A stretch of DNA of 21,384 nt from JAFGTP01 sp964472715 (GTDB lineage: Bacteria; Fidelibacterota; UBA2242; JAFGTP01), in assembly GCA_964472715.1 (NCBI GenBank), contig CAYYMT010000060.1, positions 1-21,384 of the forward strand, given 5' to 3'. The stretch's first letter is position 1. Every line of letters begins with the position of its first letter. Positions 15,638 through 21,384 of the stretch are shown piece after piece. Below the pieces are notes generated by a model. That model worked only from the letters and a program-made list of their open reading frames with translations. It did no database searches and had not been told where the DNA came from. Both the position numbers and the translations under genes were made by a program.

Positions 15638-15772
15638 TGTTTAATGGTCCGTGCTTCGCCTTTCAGGCTACGCAGGACACGCTTCTTTAATTTTTCGTAA
15701 TTCAACAAATTTTTACCATTTTTTCATTGCGTGGCCTGCCACGCGTAGTACCGATGGAATCGGTACGAAGCG

Positions 15773-16148
15773 TGGAGGTGAGGGGAGTTGAACCCCTGTC
15801 CGAGCTAATTCAATTGGCGAGTCCTACAGTTTAGTCAGGTTCGGGTTTTTGCTCTTCACGCGAATTCGAACCTAACAACAATTCACGCGCGTATCTTCCT
15901 GATATTTGCGATCCTCTGGAAGCCTTAACGGATCTCTCTCTGTAATTTGGTTGATAACGTAGTACAGAGAAACACGCCACCTTCAATGACTTACGCCATT
16001 GCGAAGGCACCTGTATTCTGCTGAGCAGCTAACAGGTGAGTAGGTACCGTATTGGCACTTAAGATTGAGGAACTTTTTTATGGAAGCCCTGTTCCAAACT
16101 TCCACTGCACTTGCGAACATCCTTAGCCCGTCGAAACCAATCACCCCC
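15773..16148 (-). ncRNA. ssrA: transfer-messenger RNA (tmRNA)
   Basis: A complete 376-nt tmRNA that rescues stalled ribosomes and tags their products. The 5' end GGGGGTGATTGGTTTCGACGG pairs (GGGGGTG) with CACCTCC at the 3' end; the T-arm is AGGGG-TTCAACT-CCCCT; the discriminator is A and CCA is not encoded. PK1 is GGAAG/CTTCC with GGAAC/GTTCC. Later pseudoknots are visible, including GATCC/GGATC with CTTCC/GGAAG, and AGGTTCG/CGAACCT. The resume codon is most likely GCC at RNA position 94, preceded by TTAAGT, which keeps the U and A found at -5 and -4 in E. coli. The tag then reads ANTVPTHLLAA followed by QQNTGAFAMA and TAA, 21 residues, longer than the usual 8-15. The 3' end touches the GIY-YIG array. 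Confidence 0.97.
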
Positions 16149-16684
16149 GTCAAAAAGCAGTTTGAAATATATCATTTTTCTATCATATAAAAAAGATAAA
16201 AAATAATGAAAATATTTACAAATCAGGAAATTTTTTCCTAATGCATAATTCTTCAATTTTCAATATGCGGTTTTTAATATGATTATACCTGGAAAAAGTT
16301 CCATGGATTTTTATTGGAAAAGAATATTAACAGGCAAAATACTGATATTATCAAGTATTTTCAAAAAAGGAATTTGGTTCAGTATAATAGTTTTAAAATT
16401 TCAATTGATCAGGATTTCAATTAATTAAAAATAATTTTGAATACCGGGATATTTTAAATCTGTTTTGTTCCTGATGCATTTAATTTTTCCATAGAAATAC
16501 AAAAGCTGGAAAAATTTGCGAGCGGTAAATTCTCCTCAAATTCCGGACGGAAAAGCAAAAGAAGACAATACTGAAATAAATCTTGGCTCATAATTTGTAT
16601 AGATTAGGCTCCTGATTAACAGGATGAAATTAAATCGAATTTATAATTGAATAACCAAAGGCTTAACTGAATCGGTGGTGTTAA
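16149..16684. other. AT-rich intergenic region between ssrA and cheA
   Basis: This 536-bp stretch separates the divergent ssrA and cheA genes and must hold both promoters. I see no convincing gene, and no -35/-10 pair I would defend. A short perfect hairpin AGGAAA-TTT-TTTCCT (16225-16239) is the only clear structure. GGTGGTG just before the cheA ATG is a plausible ribosome site. Confidence 0.6.
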
Positions 16685-19591
16685 ATGTCGGGAAAAATTG
16701 ATGTCAAACAGATTCTAAATTCAATTTCTGAAGAAGTGGTTTTTTTAGATGTTGATGAAAAGAAAAGTTTGGGAGTAGTATTAAATGGTATTGAATCATT
16801 AATTAATTGGGCAGCGGCAGAAAAACTTACCAAAACTGAAATTGCACTTAAAAAGGTTGTTGATATTCTGGAATCCTTAATTTTGGACGAGAGTGAGGAT
16901 GCAGATAAAGATATTGAGATCATTGGTCACTTTGTTTCCGAATTACAAAAAATGGTGGAAAATAACCATAGCGAAGATGATCTCGATTTTTCCAATGACT
17001 TAAGCCGGAAAGGTGCGGAAGATCTCAATATTGACGCCAGTTCAACCATTGTTGACGAGGATATACTTGCAGATTATATTATCAAACAGAAGATAGAATT
17101 TGAAGAGTTTGAAGAAATCATCATCAATTATGAAAAAAATAATGAATATGAGCAAATTGATGAATTAAAAAGAAAAATTCACACCCTGAAAGGTGAATCC
17201 GCCATCATCGGTATTACTGACGTTGAAAGAATCTGTCATGAAACCGAAGAATGGTTAATTGGGAAAGATGAAATTAATACGGACAAACTTTTTTATTTGC
17301 TGGATTGGCTAAATAATAAGGTTAAAAAAATGGAAGGCCGGGAGGTTGACCTCGAAAATGTTGATGAGGTTATAAAAAATTTACACAGTGAAAAAGATGT
17401 GAAACCCGGTAAACCGGAAGATTCTGAAAATACACCGTTTAAGCCAATTATTCCGGAACACTTACCGGAAAATGCGGATGCTGAAATTTTTAGTGATTTT
17501 CTGACTAAACAGATTTCTGTGATGGAAGATCTTGAAATGAATATCATCAAGTTGGATAGCGGTGATAAGGATACAGCGCTCTCCACGATTAAAGGATTAA
17601 TTCACACATTAAAAGGTGAAGCAAACCTCATGGGGTTAAGTCATGTCGGGGAAGTCTGTCACGACAGTGAAACTTTTATCAGCGAGAATGAATCGATCAC
17701 GGATTTTCTATTTGTACTGAAAGATTGGCTGACTGATATTTTTGACTATTATTCCGGTAAAAAGGCCCAACTGCCAAAAGATGGTAAATTGAATAAAATC
17801 CTTAAGGGTGAAAAAAAAGATAAGGCGCAGGATAAAGCAGAACCGGCCGGAAATGAGGAACTTGAGCCTATTGATGATCCTGAATTAGTGGTGGATTTTA
17901 TTTCCGAGGCAGAAGAACACCTGGAAATGGCCAATACGGAAATGTTAGGGTTCGAGGAAACCGAGGATATGGAAAAAATCAATGGTATTTTTCGGGCCTT
18001 TCACACGATCAAGGGTGTAGCCGGGTTTCTTAATCTCGATGATATCCGTTTATTATCCCACAAAACCGAAGACCTGCTGGATAAAATCCGCAAGCAGAAA
18101 ATAGAATTGACTGACAGCATAACCGATGTTGTTTATGTTGCCATTGATAAATTAAAGGAATTGATCGCACTGCTGGCAAAATCAGCTCAGAAAGGTTTCA
18201 AGCCGCCTCGTGATCCCTCAGTCAATGAAGTGGTAAATAAAATTATTGAAGTTTCTCCCGACCTGGATGAAAAATTTAAAAAACCGACAATTACGCCTAA
18301 AACCAGTGTGACGGCTGAACCGGATCTGGCAAAAAAAATGGTTGCAACAGATCGTTCCGGTGGTGGTGTCCAGAAAAATATTAAAATCAAAGAAAATATT
18401 AAAGTTGATGCGGTGCGACTGGATCATCTGATCGATTTTATTGGTGAACTGGCTATTGCCGAATCAATGCTGACCCAATCCCAGGAACTCAGACATGTGG
18501 CTTCGGCGGACCTGCTGAAGCGAATGAACCGCCTGGATAAAATTACTAAAGAGGTTCAGTCAACATCTATGAGTCTGCGAATGGTAACCGTGAGGTCTAC
18601 TTTTCAAAAAATGGCGCGGCTGGTTCGTGACCTTGCTAAGAAATCCGGTAAAAAGGTAGATTTTAGTATGAAAGGGGAGGATACCGAACTTGACAAAAAT
18701 GTTGTCGAACAGATTGGTGATCCCCTGGTTCACCTGGTACGAAATGCTGTTGACCATGGTATCGAAGCCAATGCCCGGGACAGGCGGGAAAAAGGAAAAA
18801 ATGAGGTCGGGCACATTCAGTTGTCCGCATTTCATAAAGGCGGTAATATTTATATTGAGATCACTGATGATGGTAAGGGTCTGGACCGGGATGCAATTTT
18901 GGAAAAAGCGATTGAAAAGGGCATTATAACAGAAAATACCAAACTGAAAGATAATGAGGTTTGGAATTTAATTTTTGAGCCGGGATTTTCCACCGCCAAA
19001 AAAGTAACCGATGTATCGGGACGGGGTGTTGGTATGGATGTGGTTCGCAAAAATATCGAGGCCATGCGCGGCCATATCAATATAAAATCCGAGAAAGACA
19101 AAGGGTCAACTTTTACAATCGTGCTGCCATTGACTTTGGCAATAATTGACGGCATGGTGATCAAAATTGGGATAGAACGATATATTATTCCGACGCTTTC
19201 TGTAATATCGTCTATAAAACCCACAGGAAAAGATTATTTTACAGCAGCCGGGAAAGGTGAAATGATTAAGTTTCAGGAAAATCTTATTCCACTATTTCGG
19301 CTATCAGAATATTTTAATATAGAAACCGATATAGACGATATAAATGATAGTATTGTCGTGTTAGTTGAATCAGGCATGAAAAAATTGGGTATTATTGTTG
19401 ACCACCTTTTGGGTCAGCAGCAAATTGTAATCAAATCTCTGAAAGGAGACATGAAAGACATTAAGGGTATTTCCGGTGGCGCAATAATGCCGGACGGGAC
19501 AGTTGCCCTGATTCTTGATATTGGCGGTTTAGTTGATATTTCAACACAAAAAGTAAATAGTTCGGAGGAAAAAAATGAACTTGACCATTAA
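16685..19591 (+). CDS. cheA: CheA-type chemotaxis histidine kinase with three HPt domains
   Basis: A 968-residue cytosolic kinase. Three HPt domains carry the phospho-accepting His: His166 (KIHTLKGESAIIG), His307 (LIHTLKGEANLMG) and His440 (AFHTIKGVAGFLN). The first two resemble each other, indicating internal duplication; the third is closest to classical CheA. An acidic/basic linker (500-570) follows, with no obvious CheY-binding P2 domain. The dimerisation domain begins IKVDAVRLDHLIDFIGELAI (572-591). The ATP-binding domain shows the N box HLVRNAVDHG (683-692), DDGKGLD (728-734) and GRGVGMDVV (779-787). A CheW-like domain spans about 822-955. The first ~120 residues are helical and unassigned. 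It overlaps the chemoreceptor gene by 17 bases, so the pair is co-translated. No cheY, cheW, cheB or cheR is in the window. Confidence 0.95.
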   Translation: MSGKIDVKQILNSISEEVVFLDVDEKKSLGVVLNGIESLINWAAAEKLTKTEIALKKVVDILESLILDESEDADKDIEIIGHFVSELQKMVENNHSEDDLDFSNDLSRKGAEDLNIDASSTIVDEDILADYIIKQKIEFEEFEEIIINYEKNNEYEQIDELKRKIHTLKGESAIIGITDVERICHETEEWLIGKDEINTDKLFYLLDWLNNKVKKMEGREVDLENVDEVIKNLHSEKDVKPGKPEDSENTPFKPIIPEHLPENADAEIFSDFLTKQISVMEDLEMNIIKLDSGDKDTALSTIKGLIHTLKGEANLMGLSHVGEVCHDSETFISENESITDFLFVLKDWLTDIFDYYSGKKAQLPKDGKLNKILKGEKKDKAQDKAEPAGNEELEPIDDPELVVDFISEAEEHLEMANTEMLGFEETEDMEKINGIFRAFHTIKGVAGFLNLDDIRLLSHKTEDLLDKIRKQKIELTDSITDVVYVAIDKLKELIALLAKSAQKGFKPPRDPSVNEVVNKIIEVSPDLDEKFKKPTITPKTSVTAEPDLAKKMVATDRSGGGVQKNIKIKENIKVDAVRLDHLIDFIGELAIAESMLTQSQELRHVASADLLKRMNRLDKITKEVQSTSMSLRMVTVRSTFQKMARLVRDLAKKSGKKVDFSMKGEDTELDKNVVEQIGDPLVHLVRNAVDHGIEANARDRREKGKNEVGHIQLSAFHKGGNIYIEITDDGKGLDRDAILEKAIEKGIITENTKLKDNEVWNLIFEPGFSTAKKVTDVSGRGVGMDVVRKNIEAMRGHINIKSEKDKGSTFTIVLPLTLAIIDGMVIKIGIERYIIPTLSVISSIKPTGKDYFTAAGKGEMIKFQENLIPLFRLSEYFNIETDIDDINDSIVVLVESGMKKLGIIVDHLLGQQQIVIKSLKGDMKDIKGISGGAIMPDGTVALILDIGGLVDISTQKVNSSEEKNELDH

Positions 19592-21188
19592 GTCCAAAAT
19601 TTTGATCATTATTTTAACTGTAGCACTCATTTTTGGGTTATTACTGGGGTTTTACAGTCCTTACAAGACAACAAAACTCGGTAATAATATTTTAATAAAA
19701 GAGGCTGGATTTATTACAAATTTATTAAGTAGTAATTTGGCGTTAGGTATTCAAACTATGGCTTTTGATGGTGGTGAATCCATCCAATCAACCCTAAATT
19801 CTCTCAAAAGTGATGAAAAAGAGGACGCGGCCATTGAACTGGTTCGTGTTTATGATGCGGATATGAATTTTTTAAACGGGCTTAATGCGGATAAAAAAAA
19901 TCCGGATATTAAAAAAGTTGATAATATCTCCTTCAATAATCTAAAAGAGGTATTGGTTGCTGTATCTCCAATCAAAGACGGGGAAGGTAATTTACTGGGA
20001 TATGTGGAAATTGATTTTTCAAAGAAATTTTTGATCGAAGAAACGCGGAATTTTTCGCGCACTTCTCTGATTATCACATTGATTGTAGTTATTTTGACCA
20101 TTATTTCCACTTTACTCCTATCAAAAAATATTTCCGGCATAATTAACAAATTACTATTGGGCACCCAAAAGATATCTGAAAACATTGAAGCGGGAAAGAT
20201 CGATTATCGTGCGAATACTTCGGATATAAATTTTCAATTCCGCCCGGTTTTGGAATCGGTTAATGATATTTTGGACAACTATGAAAAGCCACTTAATGAA
20301 CTTGCACAGGTTATGTCCTCAACTGCTCAGAAAGACCTGACCAGCAGGGTTAGCGCAAATTATAAAGGAAAATTCAAGGATTTTGCCGACAATGTCAACA
20401 CCGCTATTGAAAATCTGAATGACACGATCAACCAGGTGATTGAAATGGTGGGATTTGTAAATAAAGCATCGACGCATATTCGGGAAGATAGCCAGAACCT
20501 GGTGAAATCTGCCGATGAACAGGCCAATTCTCTGGACATGATCTCAACCACTTTACAGGAAATCAGCGACAGTACCAATCAGAATGCAACCAATGCCAAT
20601 GACACCAAAACAATTTCCGATGATGCCCGTGAAATGGCGGAAGACGGATCCACAGCAATGGAAAGAATGTTAGAGGCGATTGAAAAAATTAAAAAATCAT
20701 CGGAAGAGACGGCGGAAGTGGTCAAGACCATTGACGATATTGCCAGCCAGACAAACCTGCTGGCCCTTAATGCGCTGATTGAAGCGGAATCGGCCGGAGA
20801 AGCAGGTAAGAGTTTTGCCGTCGTTGCCAATGAAGTCAGAAGCCTGGCTCAGCGCAGTACCGAAGCAGCCAAGGATACTTCTGATAAAATCAACGAATCC
20901 AAAGAAAATTCCAATGCCGGCACGGAAATGACGGAGCGTGTTGCTGATATTCTTGAAAAAATTGTGAAAATGGTACAGAAAATGAACAACTATATCGAGG
21001 ATATTGCCGAGTCTTCCAATATGCAGGCCCATGCCCTGGATGAAATCAATAACTCGGTTTCGCAGGCCACGGATGTAACCAAACAAAATGTAGAAATGTC
21101 TAAAAAGTCCGCTTCTGCTTCGGAAGAACTTGATAAATATGCCGAGAGACTGGCGGAAATTACAGGATATTTTAAATTAAATAATTAA
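19575..21188 (+). CDS. methyl-accepting chemotaxis protein
   Basis: A 537-residue chemoreceptor. TM1 is at about 8-28, a small extracytoplasmic sensor region at about 30-160, TM2 at 163-183, a HAMP-like region at about 184-260, then the long helical signalling hairpin. The tip reads IDDIASQTNLLALNALIEAESAGEAGKSFAVVANEVRSLA (386-425); I split it here as the core NLLALNALIEA and the tip ESAGEAGKSF. Most receptors have Ala-Ala-Arg-Ala at 404-407; here it is Ala-Glu-Ser-Ala, so the Arg used in trimer contacts is replaced by Ser406. The C-terminus (GYFKLNN) lacks a CheR/CheB-docking pentapeptide. The start is strong: GGAGG six bases before the ATG, inside the end of cheA. The sensor's ligand is unknown. 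Confidence 0.95.
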   Translation: MNLTIKSKILIIILTVALIFGLLLGFYSPYKTTKLGNNILIKEAGFITNLLSSNLALGIQTMAFDGGESIQSTLNSLKSDEKEDAAIELVRVYDADMNFLNGLNADKKNPDIKKVDNISFNNLKEVLVAVSPIKDGEGNLLGYVEIDFSKKFLIEETRNFSRTSLIITLIVVILTIISTLLLSKNISGIINKLLLGTQKISENIEAGKIDYRANTSDINFQFRPVLESVNDILDNYEKPLNELAQVMSSTAQKDLTSRVSANYKGKFKDFADNVNTAIENLNDTINQVIEMVGFVNKASTHIREDSQNLVKSADEQANSLDMISTTLQEISDSTNQNATNANDTKTISDDAREMAEDGSTAMERMLEAIEKIKKSSEETAEVVKTIDDIASQTNLLALNALIEAESAGEAGKSFAVVANEVRSLAQRSTEAAKDTSDKINESKENSNAGTEMTERVADILEKIVKMVQKMNNYIEDIAESSNMQAHALDEINNSVSQATDVTKQNVEMSKKSASASEELDKYAERLAEITGYFKLNN

Positions 21189-21208
21189 TCTCAATATTGG
21201 AGTGTAGT

Positions 21209-21384
21209 ATGAAAAAAATATTTTTTGTTATTTTAACTTTATTCGTTGTACAGGTTGTATTCGCCGATATAACCATAAGAGGTGATGCCCGGGTGCGGCC
21301 GCGGCTGGACCAGGTTTTTAATGCAGAGGGCAAAACTGTTGAGGATTTTTATTACATGTATTGGGCGCGGATTTGGCTGGATGC
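21209..21384 (+). CDS. exported envelope protein, N-terminal fragment (porin-like?)
   Basis: ATG at 21209 has GGAG (21199-21202) seven bases before it, and the frame runs off the right edge after 58 codons. Residues 1-19 (MKKIFFVILTLFVVQVVFA) form a clear Sec signal peptide with a likely cut after Ala19. The mature start DITIRGDARVRPRLDQVF followed by YYMYWARIWLD looks like the first strands of an outer-membrane barrel of the 'RVRPR' putative-porin type. Too little is present to name a family. It lies 20 bp after the chemoreceptor stop, so it may be co-transcribed. Confidence 0.75.
   Translation, partial: MKKIFFVILTLFVVQVVFADITIRGDARVRPRLDQVFNAEGKTVEDFYYMYWARIWLD

Larger units (their letters stand above)
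14866..15764. repeat. tandem array of a 372-bp unit carrying a GIY-YIG gene (interrupted by gap)
   Basis: Bases 14866-15237 and 15393-15764 are the same 372-bp unit in the same orientation. The right-hand contig starts with the last 55 bases of a unit (15338-15392 equals 15183-15237) joined straight to the next unit, so a head-to-tail junction is seen directly. Each unit ends with a palindrome GCGTGGC-CT-GCCACGC followed by GTACCGAT-GGA-ATCGGT. At the right edge this last dyad becomes a perfect 8-bp stem (15748-15766). Copy number cannot be known from the assembly. Confidence 0.85.

Noticed and set aside
14866..15764. CRISPR or integron cassette array reading of the tandem units
   Set aside because: The repeat is 372 bp with a gene inside rather than short repeats with spacers, the units are identical, and no integrase, attC-like long dyad or cas gene is present.
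15996..16007. 12-base match CCATTGCGAAGG between the tmRNA tag region and hairpin block 3 at 14803
   Set aside because: Suggestive of a repeat insertion into ssrA, but a 12-base match is expected several times by chance in a window this long and the flanks do not match.
16059..16256. 65-codon minus-strand open frame overlapping the ssrA 5' end
   Set aside because: The sequence is fully explained by tmRNA structure; the frame has no coding support.
16500..16600. Possible riboswitch upstream of cheA (purine-rich segment near CCGGACGGAAAAGC)
   Set aside because: It does not fit the conserved core of the c-di-GMP riboswitch classes I know, and no paired helices support it.

Overview
The window is a 21.4-kb piece of a Gram-negative bacterial genome. 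It carries a TonB-dependent outer-membrane receptor ending in Phe at the left edge and a signal-peptide-bearing envelope protein at the right edge. Base composition is moderately AT-rich. The mix of families suggests the Fibrobacteres-Chlorobi-Bacteroidetes/Calditrichota side of the tree, but no taxonomic marker here proves it. A run of exactly 100 N at 15238-15337 shows this is a scaffolded draft or metagenomic assembly.

Layout. (1) 1-954: the 3' end of a TonB-dependent receptor. (2) 1075-9510: a minus-strand block. In transcription order it encodes an AbgT-family transporter, a MATE exporter, an ATP-grasp ligase fused to a degenerate M20 peptidase domain, a gamma-glutamyltransferase without signal peptide, an N-formylglutamate amidohydrolase-like enzyme and a small Cys-rich protein. 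(3) 9787-11255: an arsenic operon, arsR-arsC-acr3, whose exporter gene has lost its middle. (4) 11420-12430: a DUF1016/YhcG-type PDDEXK nuclease gene cut by one in-frame TAA. (5) 12636-14720: a polytopic membrane protein and an aldo/keto reductase with a C-terminal iron-sulfur module. (6) 14721-15764: an intergenic repeat, then a head-to-tail tandem array of a 372-bp unit, each unit carrying a small GIY-YIG nuclease gene, interrupted by the assembly gap. (7) 15773-16148: tmRNA (ssrA, minus strand), its 3' end directly against the array. (8) 16685-21188: a CheA-type kinase with three HPt domains, overlapping a methyl-accepting chemotaxis protein. (9) 21209-21384: the start of an exported protein.

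How the genes may work together. Block 2 has the parts for handling a glutamyl or N-acyl-glutamate compound: uptake (AbgT), export (MATE), ATP-dependent amide bond formation (ATP-grasp), gamma-glutamyl cleavage or transfer (GGT) and release of an N-acyl or N-formyl amino acid (FGase-like). The M20 half of the fusion has lost most of its metal ligands, so it may bind substrate rather than cut it. The pathway itself is an inference. The ars operon can sense and reduce arsenate but lacks a working exporter here. CheA and the chemoreceptor are translationally coupled and probably form one signalling unit.

The strongest candidates for something undescribed are the ligase/pseudo-peptidase fusion and its cluster, the GIY-YIG tandem unit next to ssrA, the long tmRNA tag (21 residues), and a three-block intergenic repeat found directly after two unrelated stop codons.
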